Shown in pieces: positions 7,913-17,361 of a DNA stretch of 64,000 nucleotides. A program made the position numbers and the translations under genes. Source of the DNA: an uncultured Aquimarina sp. (GTDB taxonomy: Bacteria > Bacteroidota > Bacteroidia > Flavobacteriales > Flavobacteriaceae). The stretch is taken from NCBI RefSeq assembly GCF_947496855.1, contig NZ_CANMED010000001.1:868001-932000 (forward strand). The letters are read 5' to 3'. The stretch's first letter is position 1. Every line of letters begins with the position of its first letter. The notes beneath the pieces were generated by a model. That model was not told where the DNA came from. It was given only the letters and a program-made list of their open reading frames with translations, and did no database searches.

Positions 7913-9229
7913 TTATTGATTGTCATCCCAATTTTTCACCTTAGGATCTCCTAATTTCCCAACAGATTTTGCTACAATCATAGCTACTGTGGCATCTCCT
8001 GTTACATTAATAGTAGTACGCAGCATATCTAAAGGTCTATCTACTGCAAAAATTAATGCCAGTGCTATTGGTAGTTTATCAGATGGAAATCCGACTGCTT
8101 CTAAAACAATTACTAACATTACCATACCCGTACCAGGAACAGCTGCTGCTCCTATAGAGGCTAAAATAGCTGTAAAAACAATAGTTAATTGATTAGAAAA
8201 AAACAATCCTTCTGGCCATAAAACTTGCATAATAAAAACAGATGCTATCGCCTGATATAAACTAGTGCCATCCATATTAATCGTTGCTCCTAGCGGAAGT
8301 ACGAAACTAGATACTTCTTTATCTACACCGATATGCTCTTCTACACGCTCCATCGTTACAGGTAGTGTTGCCGCACTAGAACTCGTAGAAAATGCCAATA
8401 ATTGAGCTGGACTTATTTGTTTTAAAAACCAAAATGCTGATTTCTTAGTATATAATGATACAGCAATACAATAAAAAATAATCATCAAAAATAATCCAAA
8501 CATAACTACTCCTGCATATTTTAATAAAGCTAGCAAAATAGAAGGATCATCGGATGAAACAATTACATTAGCTAACAATCCAAAAACAGCATATGGTGCG
8601 GTTAACATAATCAAATCAACCATCTTCAGCACTATTTCATTTAGAGAATCAAAAAAATTCTTTAATGGTTTGGCTTGTTCCGGTTTAACCAATAACATAC
8701 ATATTCCTAAAAAAATAGCAAAAAATATAACTTGTAGCATTTGCCTATTATCACTCATTGCCTTAATACCATTCGATGGAACCATATCTACTAAAAAAGA
8801 TAACGGCCCTTTATCCTTGTGTTCTACCGCTGTCTGAATGCGCGTGGAGATGGTACTATTACCTGCATATTCCTGAGTAAGTTTCTCTACAGTTTCTGGA
8901 GTAATCCCTGATCCTGGTTTAAAAATATTAACAACTACTAATCCTATAGTAATAGCAATTACAGTAGTAGTTATATAAATTATAATGGTTCTACCTCCTA
9001 TTAATTTAAACTTAGAAATATCTTTTAGATCGGAAATTCCTTTTATTAAAGAAGCCAAAACTAACGGTACCGCTATCAATTTCAGAAGGTTTACAAAAAT
9101 ACTCCCAAAAGGTTTTACCCAATCCATGACTAGCTCTTTTCCCCAAGAAAACTGAGTCATTAAAAATCCGAATAATATACCAGCGATCATTCCGATCATT
9201 ATTTGCCAATGCAATGCAAGCTTCTTCAT
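7913..9229 (-). CDS. Dicarboxylate/amino acid:cation symporter (DAACS family)
   Basis: A 438-residue membrane transporter of the GltP/GltT/DctA family, which imports glutamate, aspartate or C4-dicarboxylates with Na+ or H+. It has the expected hydrophobic N-terminal helices, the serine-rich re-entrant loop FSTSSSAATLPVT in the middle, and the NMDGTSLY motif of the substrate and cation site. Length is normal. It starts at MKKLALHWQ, preceded by about 100 bases holding the chorismate synthase terminator, so it is probably monocistronic. Which acidic substrate it uses cannot be told from the motifs alone. Confidence 0.92.
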   Translation of the reverse strand: MKKLALHWQIMIGMIAGILFGFLMTQFSWGKELVMDWVKPFGSIFVNLLKLIAVPLVLASLIKGISDLKDISKFKLIGGRTIIIYITTTVIAITIGLVVVNIFKPGSGITPETVEKLTQEYAGNSTISTRIQTAVEHKDKGPLSFLVDMVPSNGIKAMSDNRQMLQVIFFAIFLGICMLLVKPEQAKPLKNFFDSLNEIVLKMVDLIMLTAPYAVFGLLANVIVSSDDPSILLALLKYAGVVMFGLFLMIIFYCIAVSLYTKKSAFWFLKQISPAQLLAFSTSSSAATLPVTMERVEEHIGVDKEVSSFVLPLGATINMDGTSLYQAIASVFIMQVLWPEGLFFSNQLTIVFTAILASIGAAAVPGTGMVMLVIVLEAVGFPSDKLPIALALIFAVDRPLDMLRTTINVTGDATVAMIVAKSVGKLGDPKVKNWDDNQ

Positions 9230-9288
9230 GTGAATTATCTAATTTTTTGAATACAAAAAGTCGAAGATATAAATTAAAAACAAAAAAA

Positions 9289-9311
9289 CGGTAACCTTAC
9301 TAAGATTACCG
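9289..9311 (-). terminator. Intrinsic terminator of chorismate synthase gene
   Basis: On the minus strand, CGGTAA pairs with TTACCG, with an inner CTT/AAG and one mismatch, a 3-base loop, and a run of seven T residues immediately after. It lies 25 bases beyond the aroC stop. Confidence 0.85.
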
Positions 9312-9336
9312 CACTATTAACTAAATTTTCAATTAT

Positions 9337-10401
9337 CTATTTCTTGATCGTTCGGTTCATTAACCAATAATCTACTAAAACTAGGGCTGCCATGGCTTCT
9401 ACAATGGGAACAGCTCTTGGCACTACACAAGGATCATGTCTTCCTTTACCCTGCATATTTACAATATTTCCATCTTTATCGATCGTTTCTTGATCTTGCA
9501 TAATAGTAGCCACAGGTTTAAAGGCTACATTAAAGTAGATATCCATTCCGTTAGAAATACCTCCTTGTATTCCACCAGAAAGATTAGTTTTGGTCGTTCC
9601 ATCTGCATTAAATAAATCATTATGCTGACTACCTTTTAGTTCTGCTCCAGCAAAACCACTTCCATATTCAAAACCTTTTACCGCATTGATCGATAACATT
9701 GCTTTTCCTAATTCTGCGTGTAATTTATCAAAAACAGGTTCACCTAATCCAACCGGAACACCAGAAATTGCACAACTTACTACTCCTCCTACGGTATCTC
9801 CTTCTTTCCTAATCTGTTTGATATATTGTTCCATCTCTGTCGCTTTCTCCGTATCTGGACAACGAACAATATTACTTTCTGTTAATGAGAAATCAAGTTC
9901 TGTATGGGGTTTATCTAATTTAATAGCTCCTACACCACTTACATATGCATTAAATGTTAGTTCAGAAAGCACTTGTTTTGCAATAGCGCCAGCTACTACT
10001 CTACTTGCTGTTTCTCTGGCAGATGAGCGTCCACCTCCGCGATAATCCCTAATTCCATATTTCTGATCATACGTATAATCAGCATGTGACGGTCGATAAG
10101 AGTCTTTTATATGAGAATAATCTTTTGATTTCTGATTGGCATTTTTAATAACAAAACCTATAGGAGTACCTGTTGTCTCTCCTTCAAAAATTCCTGAATA
10201 AAATTCTACAGTATCCGGTTCTTTACGTTGAGTAACTATAACTGATTGTCCAGGTTTACGACGATCTAATTCAGCTTGTATAGCTTCTAAATCTAATTGC
10301 ACACCAGATGGGCATCCATCTATAATTCCACCAATTGCAACTCCATGTGATTCTCCAAAAGTGGTTACCTTAAATAGGTTTCCAAATGTATTTCCTGCCA
10401 T
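9337..10401 (-). CDS. aroC: Chorismate synthase
   Basis: A 354-residue enzyme that converts 5-enolpyruvylshikimate-3-phosphate to chorismate using reduced FMN, the last common step of aromatic amino-acid synthesis. It starts [20 protein letters not shown], the highly conserved first signature (GESHG at 16-20). The [12 protein letters not shown] second signature and the GRHDPC motif near the C-terminus are intact. Length is normal. A TACATTTG element 18-25 bases upstream of the start and a strong terminator downstream suggest a single-gene transcript. Confidence 0.97.
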   Translation of the reverse strand: MAGNTFGNLFKVTTFGESHGVAIGGIIDGCPSGVQLDLEAIQAELDRRKPGQSVIVTQRKEPDTVEFYSGIFEGETTGTPIGFVIKNANQKSKDYSHIKDSYRPSHADYTYDQKYGIRDYRGGGRSSARETASRVVAGAIAKQVLSELTFNAYVSGVGAIKLDKPHTELDFSLTESNIVRCPDTEKATEMEQYIKQIRKEGDTVGGVVSCAISGVPVGLGEPVFDKLHAELGKAMLSINAVKGFEYGSGFAGAELKGSQHNDLFNADGTTKTNLSGGIQGGISNGMDIYFNVAFKPVATIMQDQETIDKDGNIVNMQGKGRHDPCVVPRAVPIVEAMAALVLVDYWLMNRTIKK

Positions 10402-10418
10402 TAAAAAACAATTTTCAA

Positions 10419-10426
10419 CAAATGTA
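10419..10426 (-). promoter_or_regulatory. Candidate Bacteroidota -7 promoter element of aroC
   Basis: Reads TACATTTG on the minus strand, matching the TANNTTTG consensus, ending about 18 bases upstream of the aroC ATG. No clear -33 TTTG was found at the expected spacing. Confidence 0.4.
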
Positions 10427-10546
10427 CTTGTTAATCTTTAAAAACATGCTAGTAATTTGACAGAAAAACCATCCTTTATTTCCTAAAAATTACAACTCTT
10501 TCAGATTTCAAACTCTTTTTTTACACTATGATTATTTTGAACTTAT

Positions 10547-11707
10547 TTAGGGGTTTAACCAATTCATTTCTCCTACAACTTTTAAGAATATTTTCATTTG
10601 TTCTAAAGTACCAATACTAATCCTTACCCAAGTAGGATAATGTTTTCCTCCACCAGGAACAATTGCAAACCCAAATGGTTTTAATTCGGATCTAAAACGT
10701 TTAGCATCTTTTACATCCATAAGTATAAAATTAGTATTGCTTTTTAGGTATTTAATTTCGAATGTATCCAACCTTTTTTCTACAAAAGCTCTTACTTCAG
10801 AGTTCTTTTTTCGATATGTATCGATATAAGTGGTGTCCTCTAGAGCCGTCATAGCAGCTACTACTCCCGGATTACTAATTAAACCTCCAAAATTATAAAA
10901 TTCGTGATTAAGCAATGTTATCGTTTCTGATGATCCCATTGCATATCCTACACGTAAACCTGCTAAACCATACGCCTTAGAAAAAGTTCGTATGATTAAA
11001 ACATTAAATTTATCTCTTAATAATTTTATAGTATCTAATTTGTCTGATGGATTCATTAATTCTATATACGCCTCATCTATTGCTACCGTACAGCTTGGTG
11101 AAGCAACTTCTTTACAAAAGGCTTCTAATTGAGTAGCAGGTAACGCTTTTCCCGTTGGGTTATTAGGGTTACAGATATATACCAGTTTTGTATCCTTAGT
11201 AACTGCCTTTTTTGTAGCTTGTAAATCAATATTCATAGCTTGGTTAAGCAGTATTCTTTTTACTTTATGATCAAATATTCTATCTGCAAAACCTGCTGTG
11301 ACATTAAACGTAGTTGCTGGAACTATAATACTGTTTTGTTCTTTGCCAAAGGTCCTAGTGAGCATACATAATATCTCAAACGAACCATGTCCTAAAATCA
11401 CCTGATCTTCTTTAATATTATTACGCTTCGCAATCATTTTTTTTAAATTGTCTGTATCATATGTATTAAAAGAGGCATATCTATTAACTCGATTAGTATT
11501 TTCAATAATAGCATCTAATACTTTTTTGGAAGGTCCATAAGGGTTTTCATTAGAGAATAATCTAAGATTCTCTTTATCTAGAGAAAGTTCTAAAATATCA
11601 TCCTCGAATAAAGAAGCTCCGTATGTTATAGGCGTTACTGCGCTTGCTACAGCAACGGCACTTCCTAATTGTAAAAATTTTCTTCTATTAAATCCTACTG
11701 TATCCAT
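10547..11707 (-). CDS. Class I/II PLP aminotransferase (histidinol-phosphate-aminotransferase-like) with Tat signal
   Basis: A protein of about 386 residues from the chosen start, MDTVGFNRRKFLQLG. It opens with a twin-arginine motif (N-R-R-K-F-L) and the hydrophobic stretch SAVAVASAVTP, a credible Tat signal. The rest is a fold-type I aminotransferase: LRLFSNENPYGPS at the substrate end, YICNPNNPTGK, and the PLP lysine in TFSKAYGLAGLRVGY. Most similar in layout to HisC, but standalone, away from his genes, and predicted exported folded with its cofactor. A longer start 18 codons upstream would bury the Tat motif. The substrate is unknown. Confidence 0.82.
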   Translation of the reverse strand: MDTVGFNRRKFLQLGSAVAVASAVTPITYGASLFEDDILELSLDKENLRLFSNENPYGPSKKVLDAIIENTNRVNRYASFNTYDTDNLKKMIAKRNNIKEDQVILGHGSFEILCMLTRTFGKEQNSIIVPATTFNVTAGFADRIFDHKVKRILLNQAMNIDLQATKKAVTKDTKLVYICNPNNPTGKALPATQLEAFCKEVASPSCTVAIDEAYIELMNPSDKLDTIKLLRDKFNVLIIRTFSKAYGLAGLRVGYAMGSSETITLLNHEFYNFGGLISNPGVVAAMTALEDTTYIDTYRKKNSEVRAFVEKRLDTFEIKYLKSNTNFILMDVKDAKRFRSELKPFGFAIVPGGGKHYPTWVRISIGTLEQMKIFLKVVGEMNWLNP

Positions 11708-11866
11708 ATCTATATAAGGTTTTATACAAAATTGACTGATATCTAGTAATTTTCCTATCAAGATCGTGATCTTGGTAAACTAAAACGTGATATACTCCAT
11801 AACCATAGTTATATTTTTTATTTTAAATTCCTTAATTTTCGCCCCGATACTAAAAGAGGATTATTC

Positions 11867-14167
11867 ATGAAGGTTTGTATAGCCGAAAAACCAAGTGTTG
11901 CACGAGAAATAGCTGCCGTTCTGGGTGCTAACACAAAACGTGATGGGTATTACGAAGGAAACGGATATGCGGTTACCTATACCTTTGGGCACTTATGTAC
12001 TTTATATGAGCCAAATGACTATAAACCATATTGGAAAAGTTGGGATCTGAATAATCTGCCTATGCTTCCAGAGAAATTTAAAACCAAAGTTGTAGATAAT
12101 CAAGGGATTCAAAAACAATTTAATATTGTAAAATCTTTGTTTGACAAAGCTAGTTTGATAATCAATTGCGGGGATGCAGGACAAGAAGGAGAATTAATAC
12201 AACGATGGGTGATTCATCAAGCTGGATATACTGGAGAAATACAACGTTTATGGATTTCATCCTTAACTACTGAAGCCATAAAAGAAGGGTTCAATAATTT
12301 AAGACCTTCTGAACAATATGACAATTTATATTATGCTGGCTTCTCTAGAGCAATTGGTGATTGGTTATTAGGCATGAATGCTACCAGATTATACACGGTA
12401 AAACATGGAGGCTACAAACAAGTATTATCTATAGGAAGAGTACAAACACCAAGTTTGGCAATGGTAGTTAATCGATATAAAGAGGTCTCAAACTTTAAAC
12501 CACAACCCTACTGGGAACTACAGACATTATATAGAGATACCTTATTTAGTTATGAAGAAGGGCGTTTCTTAAAAAAAGAAGATGGTGAATTATTAGCTAA
12601 CAAGGTAAAAGAAAGTGATTTTGAGATTGTTTCTATTACTAAAAAAGACGGAAAAGAATATGCTCCTAAGTTATTCGATCTTACTGGGTTGCAAGTATAT
12701 TGTAATACGAAGTTTGGGTTTTCTGCAGATGAAACATTAAAGATTGTTCAGAAATTATATGAACAGAAAGTAGTAACCTATCCTAGAGTAGACACCACTT
12801 TTTTACCTAATGATGTATATCCCAAAGTTTCTGGTATTCTAGAAAAACTAACAGCTTATAATTCACTTACCAAACCTTTATTAGGTAAGAAAATTAAGAA
12901 ATCTACTAAAGTTTTTAATGACAAAAAAGTAACAGATCACCACGCGATTATTCCTACTGGAGAACAAATGAATCTACAATACAATCAAAAACAGGTGTAT
13001 GATATTATTGTAAAACGTTTTATAGCTGTTTTCTATGACGATTGTAAGGTTGCAAATACTACTGTTATTGGAAAAGCAGATGCAGTTTCGTTTAAGACTA
13101 CAGGTAAGGTAATTTTAGAAAAAGGATGGCGCGTTGTTTTTGAAAATCCTAATACTCCCAGTAAAAAAGAAACCGGAATTCTTCCTGATTTTACAAAAGG
13201 AGAAAAAGGCCCTCATGAGCCTTCTTTTCTAGAAAAGGAAACCAAACCCCCTAAACAATTTACAGAAGCGACCTTATTAAGAGCCATGGAAACAGCAGGA
13301 AAGCAGGTCGATGATGATGAAATGAGAGAATTGATGAAAGAAAATGGAATTGGAAGACCTTCTACTCGAGCAAATATTATTGAAACATTATTTAAACGTA
13401 AATACATAGAGCGAAACAAAAAGCAAATTCTACCCACAAGTACTGGAGTTCAACTTATTGACACTATTCAAAACAAACTTTTGACTTCTGCGGAGCTAAC
13501 CGGAAGATGGGAAAAGCAACTTAAGGAAATTGAGAAAGGAACTTTTAATGCTGGTGCATTTATACAGAATATGAAACAGATGGTAGATCATTTAGTATAC
13601 GAAGTAAGAACTGAAAAAGTAAGAGCCAATATATCTCATACTACAAATCAAAAACAAAAAAAAGTAACTAAAAAGACTTCAGGAATCACTACAGAGCCAT
13701 GTCCAAAATGTAACAAAGGAAAAATTCTAAAAGGAAAGTCTGCATATGGATGTAGTACCTTTAAAAATGGATGCGATTTTCAATTACCCTTTAATTATTT
13801 AGGCAAGAAAATATCCGAAAAACAATATATTCGATTACTCAAAAAAGGATGTACGGTTAATCTAAAGGGTTTCAAAACCGATACTGGTTCTGCAGAAGGG
13901 TTATTGCGTTTTGATACTAATTTTAAAATACTTTTAGAGCCAAAGAAAGCTACTCCTACTCGAACATCCGATAAAAAAACCGATCAAATGTCTTGTCCTA
14001 AATGTAATCTTGGATATATCCTAAAGGGTAAGACAGCTTATGGATGTAGTGAATTCAAAAATGGTTGTAATTTTAGATGCTCTTTTGAAACGGTTAGAAA
14101 TAAAGCAATTGGACAGGTTATGTCTAAAGAATTGGTATATTCAATTTTAAAAAGTGATAGCCATTGA
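11867..14167 (+). CDS. topB: DNA topoisomerase III (type IA)
   Basis: A 766-residue type IA topoisomerase that relaxes negatively supercoiled DNA and decatenates through a transient 5'-phosphotyrosine. The N-terminal TOPRIM domain begins VCIAEKPSVAREIA and carries the acidic cluster NCGDAGQEGELI. The active-site tyrosine is Y305 in VTYPRVDT. The conserved GRPSTRA motif follows at about residue 495. The C-terminus carries two copies of a CPKCN-x-G-xx-LKGK-x-AYGCS-x-FKNGC zinc-ribbon-like repeat (about 617 and 707). It is divergent from the aminotransferase gene. TopB rather than TopA is favoured by its length and lack of long TopA-type zinc arrays. Confidence 0.93.
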   Translation: MKVCIAEKPSVAREIAAVLGANTKRDGYYEGNGYAVTYTFGHLCTLYEPNDYKPYWKSWDLNNLPMLPEKFKTKVVDNQGIQKQFNIVKSLFDKASLIINCGDAGQEGELIQRWVIHQAGYTGEIQRLWISSLTTEAIKEGFNNLRPSEQYDNLYYAGFSRAIGDWLLGMNATRLYTVKHGGYKQVLSIGRVQTPSLAMVVNRYKEVSNFKPQPYWELQTLYRDTLFSYEEGRFLKKEDGELLANKVKESDFEIVSITKKDGKEYAPKLFDLTGLQVYCNTKFGFSADETLKIVQKLYEQKVVTYPRVDTTFLPNDVYPKVSGILEKLTAYNSLTKPLLGKKIKKSTKVFNDKKVTDHHAIIPTGEQMNLQYNQKQVYDIIVKRFIAVFYDDCKVANTTVIGKADAVSFKTTGKVILEKGWRVVFENPNTPSKKETGILPDFTKGEKGPHEPSFLEKETKPPKQFTEATLLRAMETAGKQVDDDEMRELMKENGIGRPSTRANIIETLFKRKYIERNKKQILPTSTGVQLIDTIQNKLLTSAELTGRWEKQLKEIEKGTFNAGAFIQNMKQMVDHLVYEVRTEKVRANISHTTNQKQKKVTKKTSGITTEPCPKCNKGKILKGKSAYGCSTFKNGCDFQLPFNYLGKKISEKQYIRLLKKGCTVNLKGFKTDTGSAEGLLRFDTNFKILLEPKKATPTRTSDKKTDQMSCPKCNLGYILKGKTAYGCSEFKNGCNFRCSFETVRNKAIGQVMSKELVYSILKSDSH

Positions 14168-14260
14168 AAAATATTTATGTTACTCAAAACGGTTTACTTG
14201 ATTCTTTTATAATTAGGGAATTACCTATTTATTTAATAAAAAAATCATAACCGTAGAATT

Positions 14261-14289
14261 AAACGTTTGTTATAAGTTTGTAAACGTTT
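14261..14289. promoter_or_regulatory. Paired AAACGTTT palindromes with a GTTTGTAAAC site
   Basis: Two copies of the 8-bp palindrome AAACGTTT (14261-14268 and 14282-14289) start 21 bases apart, about two helical turns. A near-palindromic GTTTGTAAAC (14276-14285) overlaps the second copy. The site lies 87 bases upstream of the AraC-type regulator gene. A related perfect palindrome sits before the next gene, so this may be an operator. Confidence 0.45.
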
Positions 14290-14375
14290 AAAGATAAACC
14301 AAAGATAGATGTATAGTTATATTTTTTAATTATATAGAGTTCTTTTAGCCATTTAAAAATAACATTGATTGATTA

Positions 14376-15257
14376 ATGCATAATAATATAGAGAATATTA
14401 TTTTTTCACGTTTTGTAGAACAGGATATTCCCTTTGAATTTATATCTATTAAAGAATTATACAGACGATGTAAAGAAAGTAATTATGATCTATCCAATCC
14501 GCATAGAATCAAATTTAGTGCCTTAATACTTATTACAGAAGGCGAGAGTTTTCATACTATTGATTTTAAAAAGGAAATTTTATCTCCAGGAGTAATTTTA
14601 CCTCTAACAAAAGACCAAATTCATTCGTTTAACAAAGACCTTATAGTTAAAGGGTTTGTTATTTCTTTTGAAGAAAACTTTATCACCGAAAATATAAGTG
14701 AAAAGAATCTATTCCATTTTCTTCATATTTATCACACCCCAAGTATTTTGATAGGAAATGAAAATATGGCAAACTTAACTCCCCTTTTACAACTTCTTGA
14801 AAATTTACATTTAGAATCCAATAATATAATGAAAGCAGAAATAATCAACTCAGTTTTTATTGCTTTGTTATTTCAAATTAAACGCCTTTCTATTTATCAG
14901 CATAAAACATTCGAAAGCCAGAGATTCAAAGATTTTATTAAGTTTAAACAATTGATTACGGAATTTTATCACCAAAGCCATAATGCAAAGGATTATGCGA
15001 AAAAATTATCGGTGTCTTATAAGTATTTAAATGACATTTGTAAGCAGATTGGTAATAAAACAGCAAAGGCTTTTTTAGATAGTTGGATACTACTTGAAGC
15101 CAAACGAAATATTTCGGAAAATAAATACACTTCCCAAGAAATTGCCTACAAAATGGGATTTAAAGAACCTTCAAATTTTATTCGGTTTTTTAAAAAATTC
15201 ACGGATCTTACCCCTAATCAGTTTCAAAAAAAATTAGACAAAACCACACTCGGTTAG
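14376..15257 (+). CDS. AraC-family transcriptional regulator
   Basis: A 293-residue protein with an N-terminal cupin-like sensing half (about 1-150; LILITEGESFHTIDF, PGVILPLTKDQIH) and a C-terminal double helix-turn-helix half (about 195-290). The second HTH is recognisable as QEIAYKMGFKEPSNFIRFFKKFTDLTPNQF. It most likely controls the peroxiredoxin-DoxX-NTF2 operon starting 83 bases downstream on the same strand, and possibly itself, because related palindromes precede both. The inducer is unknown. Confidence 0.9.
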   Translation: MHNNIENIIFSRFVEQDIPFEFISIKELYRRCKESNYDLSNPHRIKFSALILITEGESFHTIDFKKEILSPGVILPLTKDQIHSFNKDLIVKGFVISFEENFITENISEKNLFHFLHIYHTPSILIGNENMANLTPLLQLLENLHLESNNIMKAEIINSVFIALLFQIKRLSIYQHKTFESQRFKDFIKFKQLITEFYHQSHNAKDYAKKLSVSYKYLNDICKQIGNKTAKAFLDSWILLEAKRNISENKYTSQEIAYKMGFKEPSNFIRFFKKFTDLTPNQFQKKLDKTTLG

Positions 15258-15269
15258 ATATTGACTATT

Positions 15270-15281
15270 TGTTTGCAAACA
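15270..15281. promoter_or_regulatory. Perfect palindrome TGTTTGCAAACA upstream of peroxiredoxin gene
   Basis: A 12-bp perfect palindrome 59 bases before the peroxiredoxin start. Its core GTTTGCAAAC differs by one base from GTTTGTAAAC upstream of the araC-type gene, which makes a shared operator plausible. Confidence 0.45.
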
Positions 15282-15340
15282 TAGATTATCAAGTTTCCAT
15301 TGTTTGACAAGATATTTGTACCCATAAAATTTGGTGCAAT

Positions 15341-15988
15341 ATGACATTACAAGAACAACTAAGACAAATGCGGAATGCTACAATGGAAAGGATGCCGCAA
15401 TCAATAATTAAAGTGTTTACTGATAGTATTAATGACATTAGTAAAAATCAGTTAAAGGAAAATGCGCTTAAGATAGGAGACTATGTTCCAGACATGAATC
15501 TTCAAAATATCAATAGAGACAATTCATTACTAAGTGATTTAATAGGACAGGAATTCCTAATTCTAAATTTTTACAGAGGTGGTTGGTGTCCCTACTGCAA
15601 TATGGAATTGCGAGAATATGAAAGATTACGTAAAACCTTCAATGAATTGGATACGGACATCATAGGAATTAGCGCAGAAATACCAGAACTAGTAAATCAA
15701 ACCATCGATAAAAATGCGCTTTCGTTTCCTGTCTTAACAGATGTTAATGCAGAATTGATGAAAGCAATTGGTATCGTTTTTAAATTAGATGAAGCATCCA
15801 AAAAGGAATTCGAAAATTTCGGAATGGATTTCACTAAAATTCATAAGAACAATAATTTTGAGCTACCAGTTCCTGCGGTATATGTTATTAATAAAAAAAT
15901 GGAAGTCGTATTCGTTCATTTTGAGGAGGATTACATGACACGTCTTGAACCCACAGAACTTATAAGTTTTTTTAAAAAAAATCGTTAA
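15341..15988 (+). CDS. Peroxiredoxin-like (AhpC/TSA family) protein
   Basis: A 215-residue thioredoxin-fold protein. The redox centre is C83-P-Y-C86 in GGWCPYCNMELREYERL, after the strand LILNFYRG, an arrangement typical of peroxiredoxin-like AhpC/TSA proteins. An N-terminal helical extension of about 60 residues precedes the domain. It should reduce peroxides or disulfides in the cytoplasm, as no signal peptide is seen. It is the first gene of a tight operon with DoxX (9-base gap) and an NTF2-like protein (4-base gap), which suggests an oxidative or electrophile stress response under the AraC regulator upstream. Confidence 0.85.
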   Translation: MTLQEQLRQMRNATMERMPQSIIKVFTDSINDISKNQLKENALKIGDYVPDMNLQNINRDNSLLSDLIGQEFLILNFYRGGWCPYCNMELREYERLRKTFNELDTDIIGISAEIPELVNQTIDKNALSFPVLTDVNAELMKAIGIVFKLDEASKKEFENFGMDFTKIHKNNNFELPVPAVYVINKKMEVVFVHFEEDYMTRLEPTELISFFKKNR

Positions 15989-15997
15989 AAATAAAAT

Positions 15998-16387
15998 ATG
16001 AAAAAGAATAAAATTATTTATTGGATTACAACTGGACTTTTATGTCTCCTATTTTTTGCTGGAGCAATGATGTATATTTTTAATTACCCAAGAGCTGAAG
16101 GTTTTTTTATTAGTCTTGGTTTTTCTACCTGGATTATATACCCGCTAGCATTCCTTAAAATTTCTGGAATAATTGCCATACTAACAAAAAAGTCTAATTT
16201 TTTAAAGGAACTCGCTTATGCTGGTTTCTTATTTGATGCTATTTTAGCTTTGGTAGCTCATATCATGGTGAATGATGGAGAATATGCTCCAGCTATTGTT
16301 TCTGTCCTCCTACTTATTATTTCCTGGATTTATGATAGGAAAGTATTCGGTAATTATAAGCAAAATCTTAATATTTCTAAAATCTAA
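15998..16387 (+). CDS. DoxX-like membrane protein
   Basis: A 129-residue protein with four hydrophobic segments, matching the four-helix DoxX-like family (FFAGAMMYIFNYP, then YPLAFLKISGIIAIL and LAYAGFLFDAILALVAHI). DoxX proteins are quinone-linked or redox-associated membrane proteins whose exact reaction is often unknown. It lies between the peroxiredoxin and NTF2-like genes with near-zero spacing, which supports a shared stress role. The start follows directly from the previous stop. Confidence 0.82.
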   Translation: MKKNKIIYWITTGLLCLLFFAGAMMYIFNYPRAEGFFISLGFSTWIIYPLAFLKISGIIAILTKKSNFLKELAYAGFLFDAILALVAHIMVNDGEYAPAIVSVLLLIISWIYDRKVFGNYKQNLNISKI

Positions 16388-16391
16388 TAGA

Positions 16392-16778
16392 ATGACACAA
16401 CAATCTAAAATAGGGATTAAAGAAACAATGGATAGCCTGATTAAAACGGCTACGAACTTTGATCTAGATAAACTAGAATCTATATATCACAATGATATGA
16501 AAATCATTATGATTGATGCTAATGGGCAAAAAATGATCTCTAATAAACAAATGTTTAAAGATTTATTCCAATCTAAACGAGATAATGGCGATGTTCCTTT
16601 GAATACGTGGGCAGAATTTAACCATATAGAACATAATGGAAATAAAGGTCATGTGATTTTAAAACGAAAAGTTAATTTAACTGGAGTAGAACAAAAAATA
16701 GCGCTGAGTATTGATTTAATTTGGGAAGAAAACCGTTGGCAAGTTATTAGGGAAGTAATTTTCACTGAATTTGAATGA
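16392..16778 (+). CDS. NTF2/SnoaL-like small protein
   Basis: A 128-residue protein beginning MTQQSKIGIKETMDSL, 4 bases after the DoxX stop. It has the helix-then-beta pattern of nuclear-transport-factor-2-like proteins: an N-terminal helix, then DLDKLESIYHNDMKIIMID, and a final antiparallel sheet (HVILKRKV, LSIDLIWEENRWQVIREV). An upstream in-frame start would run 40 codons into the DoxX gene and is rejected. Such domains serve as small enzymes or ligand-binding pockets; no specific function can be assigned. It is the last gene of the operon and is followed by a terminator. Confidence 0.75.
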   Translation: MTQQSKIGIKETMDSLIKTATNFDLDKLESIYHNDMKIIMIDANGQKMISNKQMFKDLFQSKRDNGDVPLNTWAEFNHIEHNGNKGHVILKRKVNLTGVEQKIALSIDLIWEENRWQVIREVIFTEFE

Positions 16779-16826
16779 TAAGTTAATTTCATAATAACTG
16801 CCTATAACAAAGTATAAAAGCAATAG

Positions 16827-16854
16827 CGGTTCGGGTAAAACCTGAACCGTTTTT
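16827..16854 (+). terminator. Intrinsic terminator of the peroxiredoxin operon
   Basis: CGGTTCGGGT pairs with ACCTGAACCG (one G-T pair) around a 3-base loop, followed by TTTTT. It lies 50 bases after the NTF2-like stop. Confidence 0.9.
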
Positions 16855-16917
16855 GGATTATAATAAATATCTTACGATCCGAAAGTTAAGTGTATTTAAC
16901 CCACTACTGAATTTATA

Positions 16918-17361
16918 ATGAACGCTGTAACCCTTATAAAAAAATTGTTCCTGATCATATTAATTGTTTTGGTTTATTCTTGTAAACCAAGAATAAAGAA
17001 CAATCCAGAAACTTTGGAAAAAATTTTTAGTATGGTAGATTTTGATATTGAAATTCAGAATTGGGGTTGTTTTGGAGGAAGTGAGGAATACTTCACTGTG
17101 AGAATAAAGGATAATAAATATCATTTAACATCAAAAAGAACAGGAAAAAGTCACTTAGTATTACAAGTTAAAATGGACTCCCTAAAAAATTATTTAAAGT
17201 CTAAAATTGGTAAAAAAGAATATGGAGGTTGTACTTCAAGTCAATATATAAGAATTGGTACTCTTTTTAATTCTGTTGATTATCAGCATAGCTTTTGTAG
17301 TGGAATCGAGTCAACTATTATAAATGACTTATTGAATTATTACGAATTGATTTCCGAATAG
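16918..17361 (+). CDS. Hypothetical lipoprotein
   Basis: A 147-residue protein with a signal peptide and lipobox (LVYSC, Cys about residue 22), so probably an outer-membrane or periplasmic lipoprotein. The mature part is a small beta-rich domain with five cysteines, in NWGCFGG, GGCTSSQ and HSFCSG among others. I do not recognise the family. Small lipoproteins of this kind are common in the accessory gene stretches of flavobacteria. It stands alone between a terminator and a 308-base non-coding stretch. Confidence 0.65.
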   Translation: MNAVTLIKKLFLIILIVLVYSCKPRIKNNPETLEKIFSMVDFDIEIQNWGCFGGSEEYFTVRIKDNKYHLTSKRTGKSHLVLQVKMDSLKNYLKSKIGKKEYGGCTSSQYIRIGTLFNSVDYQHSFCSGIESTIINDLLNYYELISE

